From: Trebouxia sp. TZW2008
Lineage: Eukaryota; Chlorophyta; Trebouxiophyceae; Trebouxiales; Trebouxiaceae
Assembly (NCBI GenBank): GCA_002118135.1
Contig: BDIU01000305.1
Coordinates: 695-64,694 of the forward strand
Direction: 5' to 3'
Length of the DNA stretch: 64,000 bases
Below are positions 22,454-36,400 of the stretch, piece after piece. How positions within the stretch are numbered: position 1 is the stretch's first letter; the number at the start of each line of letters is the position of its first letter. Below the pieces are notes generated by a model, which saw nothing but the letters and a program-made list of their open reading frames with translations, was not told where the DNA came from and searched no databases. A program made the position numbers and the translations under genes.

Positions 22454-24074
22454 TCACAGTGTTGCAGAATACACAGCAAGCGCAGCCCCCAACACGATGC
22501 TGGCCACCCACACATACCTATTGCTCAGCAAAGCAGGCGGCTTGTAGTTCTCCAGAAACTCATCTTCCCAGGTCTTCTTGTAGTTGCTTTTTTGCTTCTG
22601 CATGGGCGGGGCCCTAGGCCTTATGGCCGACCTGTCAGGCCTGCGACACCACACACATCACAATTCTGTGTCTGCCAAATATTTGCCTGAGAGTCAACTG
22701 GCACTTTGCTCTATATTGTCATTATTGGCAGCATCAACATCCATCTAATGACTTGTTTTGCTTTGAAGTCTTAGACGAGAATCGATTGACAGTAGCATGT
22801 TGCATGAATGGCAGCACCCAGAAAGCTGCCATCCTCGTGTCTTCAATGCTCTCCAACAATGGTGAGCCTGCTCAAGTGATAACGGCTTGCCAAGGCTATG
22901 CCAACAATGCCTGTGACTGTACATGATGGCAACACATTGTCTTGCAGCATTTTGCAAAAGATGGTAGGTGCAGAGCATCTCAGAAGTACTCACACATATC
23001 TCTCTAGGTTATCCAACAGGGGCATGTTGATCTTCTCCTCAGGTTTGAGTTGCAGCTTTGGTGCTTCCATAATGAACCTCAACTCTGCAGCTTGTTTCTT
23101 GATGGCTTTATTGGGATGCGTCTGTTCTACAGTCTTGTATACTTGGATGCATTCCTGATCCCGCCCGCAAGCCTGCAAGGATCAGCTGTACCTTTCGCCA
23201 TGCGTGATCATAAAAGTACACGCTGTCATGTTGCTGCATATCATCTTCTGCCTCACAGACTTGCACTACATGTGTCACACCACCTGTGCAATTTGTTACA
23301 CAATTGAAGGGAGCTTCTTGTAGACAAGCATTGTGTACCTGATATGCCAGTGCTTGCCACAACTGGATCTCGCCACCAAGCTTGCTAAAAGGGCCTTCTT
23401 GATCCAGAGCAATTTCAAACAATCTAGCTGACTCTGGATACAAGCCTTTCCCATATGCTAGCTTGCCAAGGGAGAATTGCCTGTTTCTTGCAGCTTGCTC
23501 TCGCCGCTGCGCCTCAGCTTCCTGAACAGTCAAGCTCAGGCTACAACTTCTGTTGCACGAAGATGCAGATCACTGAGTGCTATAGCTGAAAGCTTGTGAC
23601 CAAGCTGCTGAGCACAGAGTGAGATTTGAGTTTGCACATTGTCTTCGGTGAATTAGAGCATGGTTGCAGAGCATTCACCTCAGCTAGCTTCTGCTTGAGC
23701 TTGTCTCGGTATTTTTTCTGCACTTCGCTAAGCTGGTCAGCCTTAGCTTTGCCAAGCTGAAGTGCTACCAGGTCATCCTCGTCGATGCCTTGCCGAACAC
23801 CTGGGAGCAAGATGACGCATGAATGGCAGCTAATCAGAAGCACAATAGACAGCTCAGCCAGCTTGTCCGTACCCGCGGCATAGTCCCGTGCTGCCTGACT
23901 CAAACGACGGGGTCCCCCTGGCCCGGGTGCAGCTTGGCAAACTACCGCAGTCCAGTGCTGCAGTTGCCGACTGGGCGTTTCAGGATGGACACTGACAGGT
24001 GAAGCAGCTCTAAAAGGGCTGTGGATCGTTAGCTGGGCGAAAGGCACACTCAGAGAGCTGCCAGACACTGGCAT
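22454..24074 (-). CDS. Plastid TPR-like protein with C-terminal membrane anchor
   Basis: Conserved plant/algal plastid protein of unknown role. Five exons: 24074-23873, 23800-23679, 23521-23339, 23172-22994, 22640-22454; 290 aa. The N-terminus is Ser/Pro-rich without acidic residues and looks like a transit peptide (start ATG 24074; the frame also runs upstream from a GTG). Then come a Lys-rich coiled-coil-like stretch (KADQLSEVQKKYRDKLKQKL), TPR-like helices (FSLGKLAYGKGLYPESARLF; QECIQVYKTVEQTHP), the block QAAELRFIMEAPKL, and a single hydrophobic segment YVWVASIVLGAALAVYSATL at the very end. The first intron (23801-23872) is 72 nt, divisible by three and stop-free. The family is known to me only as TPR-like; I do not assign a reaction. 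Confidence 0.75.
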
Positions 24075-24412
24075 AGTGATCACGCGGTATGCATGCAGCT
24101 ATGAGACCTCGCAAGCAATCAATGGGGCCACGCTTTCAGCTGCTGCAACTCAGTGGCAAATCTTACAGAGCTTTGCGCACAACTCCCTGCTCAACAGCTA
24201 CTGTAAGCTGGCCCTCTTCCCGTGGCAAAGCATGACCAGGAGATCAAACGACGAACCTGACCGACGTAACGCTCTCTCTCGTTTTGATCACTGCCGAGCT
24301 TTTGCTTCCGATCGCTGCATCAGAACGCCGCGCTCTGCATGTCTCATCGCGAGCGCGAGCACGAAGAGACGACAATCTGATTGCTTGCAATCCGTGACGG
24401 GGTCGGATTAGC
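24075..24412. promoter_or_regulatory. Probable bidirectional promoter TPR gene/DHX37
   Basis: A 338-bp CpG-rich spacer between divergent start codons 24074 (-) and 24413 (+). The high CpG continues into both first exons and then drops. Confidence 0.5.
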
Positions 24413-27400
24413 ATGGGTCAAAAGCTGCATAGCAAGCGCCAGCGGAAGCAGAAAGCGCTTACGTCTCTTAAACGCAAGCAGATTGACAGGTCTGAGGACG
24501 ACAATGCAGTGCCAGATGCGCCGCCTGCGAGGTTTGACTCCGCGCTTGCTGTGCTTGTGCACGTTGACGCTGAGGACTGACCACGCTGCGCTGCCAAGCA
24601 GGGAAGCTGTCGATAGCAATGTATTGATTCTGGGCACTGCAAGACATCAAGATGCCGATGACAGCCCAACATCAAGCGTCAAAGCCCCGAAGCTGTCCAA
24701 GTCACAGCTGCGCAAGCAAAAAAAGGTGCAGGAAGAACATGCAAAGCGGGAGAAGCGTGCTCAGGTACACTCACTTGTGCAGACTGACTTCACAGCACAT
24801 TGAACTGGATGAATTGGTATCAGCAGTTTGCATACCTTGTATGTCATGGGCAAAATGAATGCATGCCACTCAAGGTGTACCTGTAAAGGACAGGTGCAAT
24901 GCAACAAGAAAGGAAGTTGAAAATGTGGTTTACAAGAACTTTGGCAGCCATTGTATGGCACGCAGGTGTATGCCAGTCTGCAGCAGCATGCTCTGTCAGA
25001 GTCTCAGCATGCACTAATCATGCCTACACACATGCTTGGGCAAACAGAAACCAAACGCCAGCAACTGCGGCGAGCTTTGCACCATCAGAGGGCAGGCCTT
25101 GACCTGCCAGAAGGTGCACAGCTAGAGCGGGAGCGTCATGTTGAGACAGCTGAGCTAGATCCACTCGGCAACTCACAGGTGACAACTATGGTCCAAAGCG
25201 TCAGCTGTTCACCTACAGGACTGTGCTGTTAGTTGCTACAAAGCTTTGTTTCTCATCTGCAACAGCATCACAGCTTGTCTTGACAGGCCCACTTTGCCTG
25301 CACTGGCTACTTGCTGTCTAGGTATTCACATTGTCCATATTGTCCTGAAGTGTCAAAACTGTACATGGCTGTTGGCAGCCCTCCTATGTTGTGGTTTTAT
25401 GGCCTGCAATTCACTGCTGGTTCAACCTGAACAGCAGCAAATTACCCTTTGGGTGATGCCTTCAAACACCGGTGCCCAAATTCTGACTGTATGCTGCAGA
25501 GTGTACCATCCATCAGTAGGATGACTCCTGTGCCAACAGACCCTGGATCTGTTCAAGGTTCAGCACAGGCTCATGTGGCAAAGCCCACAGCAGCGCATCA
25601 CGCAGATGTGCCTCAAGCCAAGCGGCAGAAGACAGCGGAAGTTGCTGTCAAGGAGAGTGTGCAAGCTGCACAGCCGTTGCAGGAAGCGCGTGATGTTGCT
25701 GCAGCCACCAAGCAACAGCTTGGACTGAGAGGTGACTTTCATGACTGGCATGCCTACACGGGCGGCAATGGCGTGAGGAGATCTGCCGTCTTGCTGCAAA
25801 GCTGACCATGGTGCACATAGCGTCATGTCTGCTCAAGAGGCGGCTATGCAGCAGACTTGCTCAGCCAACTAGCCTTGTTGCAGCACTTTCTTTTCCTGGT
25901 TTTTTAGGGCTGCAGCTGCAGTACTCAGTCAATGCAAGCCAGTGCCTGCCAAGCACTATGTCAGCCCAATCATACCTGCAAGTCTGTCGCAAGTCTGCCT
26001 TTCACCAGCACAATGCACTGCAAACTTGTGCAACAAGGACAGCGTTCCTGGAGGCACGAGAGAGGCCTCCTGAAACGCGTATGTCATGTCTGCAGGGCTG
26101 ACAGAGCAAGCAGAATCTGCAGCAAAAAGTCTACCTGCACCTCAAGGCCCAGCAAGTGTGGTACATGTGCAACGGCGGCCTGACATTGAGAAACTGCGCG
26201 CGGTCTGCCTATCACAGGCATGGGATGGTTTTCTGACTTGCCTGTGTCATGTCTGCAGGGGATACAGAGCAAGTGAACTCTGCTGCAAATGGTCTGCCTG
26301 CACCCAAAGGCCCAGCAAGCGTAGTACCTGTGCAGAGGCGGCCTGACATTGAAGAAGTGCGCAGCGGTCTGCCCATCACAGGCATGGAGCAAGAGGTCAT
26401 GGAAGCTGTGCTGCAGCATGATGTTGTGGTGCTATGCGGAGAGACAGGCTGTGGCAAAACCACACAGGTTCGCAGTCAAGCATTCATTTCAGCTGGCTTT
26501 TGCTGACAGCCACCATCAAGCAATCATGTTTGAAGCACTTGCTATGACAAGGCATGAAAAACAATGCAGCCAACTTTCCGTTGAATAAGGCAGGTTTGCA
26601 TCACATGTGAGTCCTCGGTAATGATAAAACATTGCAATCAATGCATCTTCTACTCCACCTGCAGGACGTCATGCATGACTCTGTGTGCATCACTTGTCAA
26701 TCCCTCAGTTCTTGTATTAGGCAGGCTTTGCCTGCATATATTCTGCATAGTCTCATGCACAATTTTGTATGCCTGACCTGCAGGGTCCTCAGTCTTGAAT
26801 GAGGCGGGCTATAGCTATTATGACTCTTGACATGGACTTCAGAATATGACAAATTAGTTGCATGCTTGACCCGCAGGTCCCTCAATTCCTGTATGAGGCA
26901 GGCTATGGCTGCAGTGACTTCCCTGAGAAGGCAGGCATGATTGGTGTGACCCAGCCCAGAAGGGTGGCCGCCATCAGCACTGCCACCAGAGTGGCTGATG
27001 AGCTCAACACCCCCCTTGGCTCTGTCGTTGGCTATCAGGTCAGCTCTGCTCCTTACTCTGCTGCTATGGATAAGTAGATATAGTTGGTGACAATAGGCAG
27101 AGTTGAGTGCAGCGCCAAAGGGTTGCACATGAGATCTGTTGAGAGTGCGAGAACAAAGTCACAAATCACCAGGCTATTGTGGTTGCAGGCATTGGTTTGT
27201 GAAGCCTGCATGATAACTGCATGTTGCAACTGCTTTTCACAAATTGCTGCTGGACTGTTTGTCATATGTGGAATGGACAAAAGAAGCAGGACCATCAAGA
27301 CAATGTGCAACATGCAAACATTCCACAATCCAACATTTGTTGGCAGTTGTTTGCATGTTGCACATTGTCTTGATGGTCCTGCTTCTTTTGTCCATTCCGC

Positions 27401-30400
27401 ATGTGAAAGTGTGAGCTTGCAACACCTATGTCAGCTTGCTCCTTGTTCTGCTGCTCTCTGCAATTGGGTGCAGCTCGCTTGTCATTACCACTGCCTGTCA
27501 CAGCACACATAGTTGCCATGAAAGACAACAGACAACTTTGCATCATCTATGCATTGCTTTTGTTATCTGTGCTGGTGCAGGTGAGGTATGACCGCAAGCT
27601 GACCAAGGCCACTGCCCTCAAGTTCATGACAGATGGAGTTCTGCTGCGGGAGCTGCAAGAGGACTTCCTGCTGTCCAAGTACAGCAGCATCATCATTGAT
27701 GAAGCCCATGAGCGCAGCCTCAACACTGACCTGCTTCTCGGTGAGCTGCATTTCTCTGGGGATTTTGTTCAAATGTACAGTAGATTCTCTTTGTAACAGA
27801 TGCGGTGCTTTCCAACCAAATTGCCCTTATACTGAATTCTCCTTGCGTAGGGGTGCCATTGCAGTCAAAATGCAGCGATGGGTTACCAGTTGCATTGTCC
27901 TTACATCAAGATTGTCCTGGTATCGAGTGTTCTTACAAAGAAAATTTCCTGTAAGGTGCTCCTGGTGCCTCAGGCTCTGATGATCAAGAGAATTGCTGTC
28001 TAAGAGTCTTCTGTCAAAAGTCAAAGGCTTGGTAAATGCAGCAGATCTTTTGTCACCCAGAGCTGTTGGACATGCAAGTTGTCGTGCAGCTCAGTAATCA
28101 CATGTGGTTGTTCTGCAGTGCAGCATGTCTCAGGAGCCAAAAACAGCTGTGAAGCCTCTGAAGCTGCTGATCATGAGTGCTTCGCTACGTACTGATGACT
28201 ACACAGCCAACAGGCTCTGATCTGAAGGACTTTGATGTGCAGGTCTTTTGTCACGTGTGGTCCCTTTGCGGCGCAGCATGTCTCAGGAGCCAAATGCAAC
28301 TGTGAAGCCTCTGAAGCTGCTGATCATGAGTGCCACTCTGCGTATTGATGACTTCACAGCCAACAGGAGGCTTTTTCCAACAGCCCCTCCTGTGGTGCAT
28401 GTGCCTGCTCGCCAGTATCCAGTCACCATCCATTTCAACAGGCGGACAGAGCTGGATGACTTTGTGGCTGCTGCTTATCAGAAGGTGAGCCCTCAACTTT
28501 TTGCAGCTCATTCACTATGACAAGTGTCAGGTATAGCTCAAGGTCACTATCCAGTTCAACAGTCGCTTTTCAGCAACATGTAGCTACTTGCCAGTACCCT
28601 GTCACCATCCATTTCAACAGGCGCACAGAGCTAGATGACTTCGTGGTCGCTGCTTATCAGAAGGTAAGCCCTTGCTGTTTGTCACTGTGGCACTGTGGTG
28701 CATATGCCTGCTCACTAGTCACCACGCTGCGCATTCATGAATTCACAGCCAACAGGAGGCTCTTTCCAGCTGCATCTCCTGTGGTGCATGTGCCTGCTTG
28801 CCAGTACCCTGTCACTATCCATTTCAACAGGCAGACAGACCTAGATGACTTTGTGGGCGCTGCTTATCAGAAGGTGAGCACAAAACCTGATGCAACTCTT
28901 GCCTTCTTGCTCGCTGCGTTTTCACACCAGGGAGTTCAGCCTCACTCAGGAGTCCTCGTTTGCGCCCTGCTTCATTGGCGCTTTTGTTTGACAGGCATGA
29001 GGCGTTTGAAGTTGTGTCTGACAAGCTGGTCAGCACTGTGACCCCACACAGCAGACGGTGTCATGGGTGGACCTTGCAACAGCTCTAATGAGTTCTCAAA
29101 CTTGTTGCAGGTATGCAAGATCCACAGGCAGCTGCCTCTAGGCGGGGTTCTGGTGTTTCTGACTGGCCAGCGCGAGGTGGAGCACTTGTGCAAGCGCCTG
29201 CGCACTGCTTTTGCCCCCAAGGCTGCACGCCCTGCCAGGCCGTATGCCAAGCAGCCCCAAGGCCCTGCCCCTCTGCCCCAGGGCCCTGGCCAACTGCCCC
29301 AAGGCCCTGCCCCTCTGCCCGAGTTAGGCAAAACAGCGTTGCCAACAGATGGACCAGCTTCCAAAGTGCAGCAGTTTGGTGAATTGCAGCCCAGCGTGCA
29401 GCCTGCTGGAAGTCTGGCAGCTGTCAATCCTGCAGCCAAGAGCAAACGCAACAGGAAACGGGCAGCTGGTGATCAGGCTGATGTTCAGAAGGCCAGCAGG
29501 CAGCCTGAGGAAGGGTTGCATGAGCAGCAACAGCATGGGGACAGTAATGCTGCACAAGCTGTGCCTCAAAGTCGGCTTAGTCAGCCAGAAGAAGAGGAAG
29601 AGGATACACAAGATGCATCAGAAAAAGGAGGAGGAGGGGAAGAGGAAGAAGGGGAGGGTTTGGATGAGATGTATGGGAGAGATGCAGCTGAGGCTGCAGG
29701 GGAGGTGGCAGCCTCTGAAGAAGAGGATGAGGAGGAGGCAGAGGTTAGAAGCCATTGCATGCTTTGCCTGCTTTGTGCACATGGGTATCTTGCACAGCGT
29801 GCGCAATGTCTTGAGCCAAATCAGCTTGACTGAACAAAATTGCAACATACTTGAGCTGGCAGTCCATACAGCAAGTATGTTTGGCGGCTCTCAGTTGTGA
29901 GTCACACTGATCTGCAAAAGCATTGACACCAAAGCACATCAGCAAGCACCAATGCTGCTACCTGTGTGTTGATATTCTTTGCTGGCGATGCTTTTGCGGA
30001 CTGCCGCAAAGGACTGCACAAGCAAGCGCTGTAAATCACAATGGCAGCCAGATTGTGTATCTTTGGCATCACTCACAGCCTTTCCTATGCCTATCATGCA
30101 TGCTTGGAATGTCATTTGCCGCCTCTCTGCACCTCAGCATTGTGTCATGACAGCACAAACAATGTGCACGCCGCAAGGTAGTTTGACCTTACCCCAGGCA
30201 GATGGTGATGTGTTGCTGGATCACCCCATGAGCAGAGGGTATTGACTTGCAGTCATACAAGAAGCTGATGATGTGTTGCTAAATCCTGTATAAGCAGAGG
30301 TCATTGATTGTAATCATGTGTGGCGCAAGTGATGATGTGTTGCTGAAGTCTTGCTGGGCAGAGGATGTCGACTTGCAGTCGTGCGCACGAGATGATGACA

Positions 30401-33400
30401 TTTTGCTGAGGTCAGCAAAACACATCTTGTCATGTGTGGAGCAGGTGAGAGAGAGAGAAAGATTACACGTGATGAGTGAGGAAGATCTGGAGGAGGATAC
30501 AGAGGTGTTTGGGGGTGAGGGTTTCACCCCTGAGCAACTAGCGCAAGCAGAGCAGCTCTTCTCCGCACATCTTGTATGTTCACAGTAATTTAGTCATGCG
30601 CGGTGCAGGTGATGAGTGAGGATGATCTGGATTCTGAAGAGGAGGATGTGGAGGTGGTTGGGGGCGAGGGCTTCACCCCTGAGCAACTAGCCCAAGCAGA
30701 GCAGCACTTCTCTGCACAGATGGTATGCACAGCAGTCATGGTCACCAATGCTGACTGATGCCTCAACATCACCGTTTGCCAAACATTGTGGAACATCAGT
30801 GCACCAGCTGAGTCCAGATACTGCATCACAATCTCAGTTGCAAGCTTTGGGTTCAAGCCCTTGTATGCAGACTTCATTTATTGAGTTTATTGTTCACAGG
30901 GTGCTGCTCCCACAGTGATTGAACTTGAAGTTAGTCAGAGTCAAGGCCCAAGGCCAGTACACATGCTGCCCTTGTATGCCAACCTGTCCAGAGCTGCCCA
31001 GGTCAAGGTGTTCGTCAGTCATCATTTTGCACGCAGAACATTCCAGAACCACAAGTGCAGTCACCAAGTCTGCTGTTTACAAGGTGTTCCAACAGTTACC
31101 AAAGCTGAAGTCAGTCAGGCTCAAGGCTCAGGGACAGTCCTTGGTCTGCTCTGTAATGTGCAATGTGTTATATGCCCTGGACTGCACAGGCCAAAGTGTT
31201 TGCCCGTTTGCAGTTTGTCTGCAGAACATTCCAGAAAAGCGAGTGCACTCACCAAATCTGCTGTTTACAGGGTGCTGCTCCAACTGCGACTGAAGCTCAA
31301 GTCAGTCAGACTCAAGGCTCAGGGCCAGTTCACGTGCTGCCTCTGTATGCCAATCTGCCCACAGCTGCACAGGCCAAGGTGTTTGAGGCTGCTCCAGCTG
31401 GCAGCCGCCTCATTGTGGTTGCCACCAACGTGGCAGAAACATCCCTCACTATTCCTGGTTAGTCTCTTGTGCTGTTGCTGCTTTTCACATTCCCCCTCTT
31501 GTCTAAGAACCTTCTCTTGTGGCTTTGTGCACAACTTGCTGTTTGCCATCAGCAAGCAGCTGCCTCATTGTGGTGGCCATCACTGTGGCCAAAACCTCCT
31601 TCACCATTGCTGTTCAGTTCCATGAGTGAAGCTGCAGCGGGAGCTTTATGCAAGCTGACCTGGTTGGCATCGCCCATAGATTGAGCTGTTGTCTGAACAG
31701 AATCTGCTTGGAGCTGTTCTCACTCTGCTTCCAATTTTACTGCTTTTGCGATTTCATGCTGTGATCATGCAAGGTTGATTGCCAGCAGCATATGGAACAT
31801 GCAGGCTCTCTTCGCAGCATCATTGCAGCTTTCTGCTGTGCTCATGCTGACGTTCAGACGTTCATGGGACCCTGCAGGTATCAGGTATGTGGTGGATGCG
31901 GGCCGGTCCAAGCAGAAGATTCTGGCAGAGGGCGGCAGCTTGGCACAGTACGAGGTGCGGTGGGTGAGCAAGGCCTCGGCACAGCAGAGGGCAGGGCGTT
32001 CCGGCCGTACTGGCCCTGGCCACTGCTACAGGTCTGCCATTTTCAACTTGTGTGATCGTTTTGTTGATTTGTTGGTGACAAATGAAGCAATGATCATCAT
32101 CCTGTTTGCATATGTAAGCTCTGTGCATACATAGCTCTCATACATAGTTTTGAGGGGCACAATGCTTGCATGTCCAGCTTTGAGACATAACAAACATTGC
32201 CTGCTAACTCAACCAAACTCACACTTGAAGCCTAGTCTTTTTGGGCAAGCTCCCTCTTGATTTGATCCATCTTTTGCGCTGTGAAACTTTGCATAACAAG
32301 CAACTGTATCGCAAGCATTGACATCTGCTAGTTTATTGACGTGGCGTGATGCTGCTTTTCTGTACACACCTCATGGATCACCAGTAGTTTTGTTGTTCGG
32401 CTTGCACACTGTACCCTTCAGCGTATTGCACTAAATCTCTTTTAGCTGTGCAGGCTATACTCTTCAGCGCACTTCAATGATACCTTTCCAGCACATACTC
32501 CCCCAGAGATCCTGAACACGTCCCTGGAGGGGCTGGTGCTGCTCATGAAGGCCATGCATGTGGACAAGGTCAGTCCTGCTTCCTGAATTTCACATGACAC
32601 CATCAAAACGCAAAATATCTTGTCCTCCAGGCGTTCAAGTTCACTTTCAACAGGTGCTGGTGTGCAAGACATATACTACATACATACTACATATTTGGCA
32701 GCCATGTTTTGGCTTTTCCTGCACAGCTTGCTGCATGTGGCTCTCTTGTGCGCTTGTACTGTTTGCATCATCAGGTATCGTTGAGTGAATCAGGGCTGCT
32801 TTCAATGTGTCACTTGAGGATAAGATCTCAAGTGGCCAGTACTGACCCAGAAAGGCCACTCGCCTTTAGCATCTATGCAAATGGAGGCAACAAAGTGGTG
32901 CTTTCAAGCGCAGTTTCTGGGGTCTTCCACGGCAAGTTGCATACTTGCCCTGTTATACATCGAGCATCAGCAAAGATATAATTATGTCAACATCAACATA
33001 CACTGCACTGCAGGTGTCACACTTCCCCTTCCCCACACCACCAGATACAGCAGCCTTGTCAGCAGCACAGCAATGCCTTGTGGCATTGGCAGCACTACAA
33101 CCCCCCACCCACCCCACAACACCCCTGGCCTTGACCCCGCTGGGGCGGGCCATGTCCCACTACCCTATCACTCCCCGTCATTCTAGGATGCTGCTACAGG
33201 CAAGCCTTTGCTTCCTAAAGCCACGCTGCAAATTGCAATGCTTGAGACTCTGATAGTACAGCTGCAGTGTACAGTAGGTTTTCCGCACAATGACTGCATT
33301 AGGCAACAAAACAAATTTCCTTGCATATTGCTGTCCTTACTCGTGGGCGTCACTGCAGCCAGAATGTATGATTTTGCTTGACTGCATGGCCCTCACAAAG

Positions 33401-36400
33401 AGCATGCCACTGTATAAAGTCGCCTGATGTTGAAGAGATTGCTGCAATTGACACGAGTCGTCAGCATTTCTGGTGACTGAGCATCTGTTTAGTACTTCAG
33501 ATCATACTGTCAAATGTTAAGGGCACTTACATGCTAGGCTGGCCATGACAACAGCAGCAAGCAGTAGTTGCAATGCAGCTTTCTCGCGTCTGTATCGGCG
33601 ACTTGTCTAATTCAGTGCTGTGTTGCATAGTTGCATGACTTGCTGTGCTGCGGCAAATTGAGTGACTTGCTGTTTTGCAGTGAGTGCAGCAAGTTGCTGA
33701 GATGCAGTTAGCTGAAGATGTTGCTGTGTTGTGACAAACTAAGTGAGTTGGTATCAGTGAATACAGTGAGTTGCTGTCATGCAGGCTGCATTGGAGGGCA
33801 GATCACCCAAGAAGGGCAGGCCTGTGCTGGCTTACGCTGTAGCCCTGGCCGCTGCCCTTAGTGTTGAGAGTCCCTTCATGCATGTGGACAACATCACGGT
33901 AAATTGTACACACTTTGCAGCCAACCTCCCATCTCTTCTTATGTGCAGACCATCACCATGCTACCATGTTTCCTTTGTCATGATGCTGCTTGAACAAGTC
34001 AAAGAATTCAATGAAGTTTTGCTACAAGCTGGTCTCAATCATTTTGCGCAATGCAGTCCCTGTTGGCACCGGCAGCAATAGGAAATCCAAGCTGTCAGCT
34101 ATGTCTGATACTGTGTAGGGTGAGGGTGACAAAGAAGAAGCAAAATGGTGGTGTCAGTCAGCTATGACTCATGCTGCTCAGGGACAGGGTGACAAAGAGG
34201 GTTGACAGTGGTTGGCTTGTTGACCTGTGAACTCTGTCTCATGCTGTGCATGCTATGCAGGGTGAGGGTGATGAAGAAGAAGCCAAAAGGCGGCGGCAGT
34301 CAGCTCGCGGCTACCAAAAGAAGTTCCACAGCATCCATGGCGATGCCATCACAGCTCTGAATGTGCTGTGTGCCTACCAGAATTCAGATTCCCCAGAAGC
34401 ATTTTGCAGGTTTGCTGTTTCTGACCTCTCCATGCCAAAACGGTATGGTGCATGTTATCACAGCTCTGAATGTGCTATATGCGTATCAGAATCCACACTC
34501 GCCAGAAGCCTTTTGCAGGTCTATCCCTAGACCCATTCTTCTCTGGCATGTTACAACCGTCAATGGAAGCAGTGCTCTCATCACTTGCTGTGACTGCTGC
34601 CAATGTAGGCTTCTGTCAATCAGCAATTTGCTCTAGTTAGCCCAATTTGCTTTGCAGCATCTCATGACGTTGTCCTCCAGCCCCAAATGATAAAGTCCCT
34701 TGTCAGAGATCGGTGCTGTCGCACTTTTCAGCAGGCTTGCAGGGCGTTCATCACATGAGGACCCTTCCATGTCTTGCTGAGCAGGTCGCATTCAGCACAA
34801 CCAGCTCAGCTGGTCACAACCAGCTCAGCTGGTCAAGGAAGGGTCCTGATATGCAAACGTCACATGCTTTGCTGTTTGTTTTCCATGTTGCTATCATGCT
34901 GACGTCAGAATTTTCTGGTCAGTGCTTGACTTACTGAGGTCATGTTTGACGTCAGTTAATCGCATTTGGAGTCACAATTGAGCTCATTGCCTTGTGAGTA
35001 ATGGCTGCAGACCAATAGATTGCTGAACTCAGGTTGTGTTGCCAGTTGCAACTGAGGCTTGAGGGGTATGTCCAGCAGCTGAATTTCTTGTCAGCAAAGG
35101 TTGAATTTGTTGTGCAGGCAGCATTTCCTACATGTCAGGAATCTTAAGGAGATGGCTGCTCTTCAAGCCCAGCTGGCCAGGGCAGTTGCACAACACCCGC
35201 CCCACCTGCAGCCAGGCCTTCAGGGCAACAGCCCTCAGGGCATTGATCTGTCCAAGAACGGCATTGGGGCCCTGTCAGCTCCGTCTGCCCTAGTTGTGCA
35301 AGAGCTCCGGAAGGCCCTTGCTGCTGGGTGGGCAGATCAGGTGTGCCACTCAGACAGTCCAGACAAGCATTGCACCAGCTCATTCTAGCATGTTGGTCAC
35401 TGTTATCACGCTATGAATGACGAAACGATTGGTGCTTGGCATGGTTGTTTCTTGCATTGGTGGGTAAATGCTCGTCATCCGACCAATGCAATCTTGTCAC
35501 CTGCAAATGCCAGCAGAGTACGCCCTCAGAGCTCAAACAAGTGGCATTGCCCAGTCTTCACTGTTATGGTACATAACGGCACTATCAAGCTAGTATGTGA
35601 CATGGTGTTGTACCTGAAAGGCTGTGTCATGCAGGTAGCTCGCAGGGTCAAAGCCTATGAGCAAGTCAGCAAGGGCACAGCAGTGGCAAGAAGCAGGCTG
35701 TGCGATATCAGATCTGCAGCCACGGTGGTTCTGTCTACCTGCACCCTCGCTTCAGCCTGCATTCAATCCCTTGAGTCCCTGAAAGCTGTGTCACGCAGGT
35801 AGCTCGCAGGGTCAAAGCACATGAGCAAGTTACTGAAGGAGAGCACAGCAGTGGCAAGAAGCGAGCAGTGCGGTACCAGATCTGCAGCCGTGATGGTTTT
35901 GTCTACCTGCACCCTCGCTCCAATCTGCACTCAACTGCTCCAGAGTTTGTGGTGTACACCCAGCTCATCAGCACAGCTAAGCGTCCATACATGGCAGGCA
36001 AGCTCTGGCTTCTCTTATTCTTCTCCAAAGTGAGGTTCTACGAACCTGCCAGGTGTAGAAAGAATTATTCAACTGCTGTCACTGCACCTTCACTCTATAT
36101 TGCACTCAACTGCACCCAAATTTGTGGTGTACACTTTGCTTATCAGTACAGCTAAGCGTCCTGACATGGCAGGCAAGCTGCACCCACATCACATCACCCA
36201 TGCCACCTCCTTTTAGCATCATTCACAGGACTTCTGGTGAAGTTCTCTGACCCAGTCAGGTACAAAAGCAATGAAGGGCTCTGGCTGTGTACACACTTCT
36301 GCGGTCTGCATACCGTAGTACAAACTAAGCCCAAACTACAACATGGCAACAAGCTATGAACTTCAGCGCAGGAAAGGTCATTTAGTTTCAGTATGGTGGT

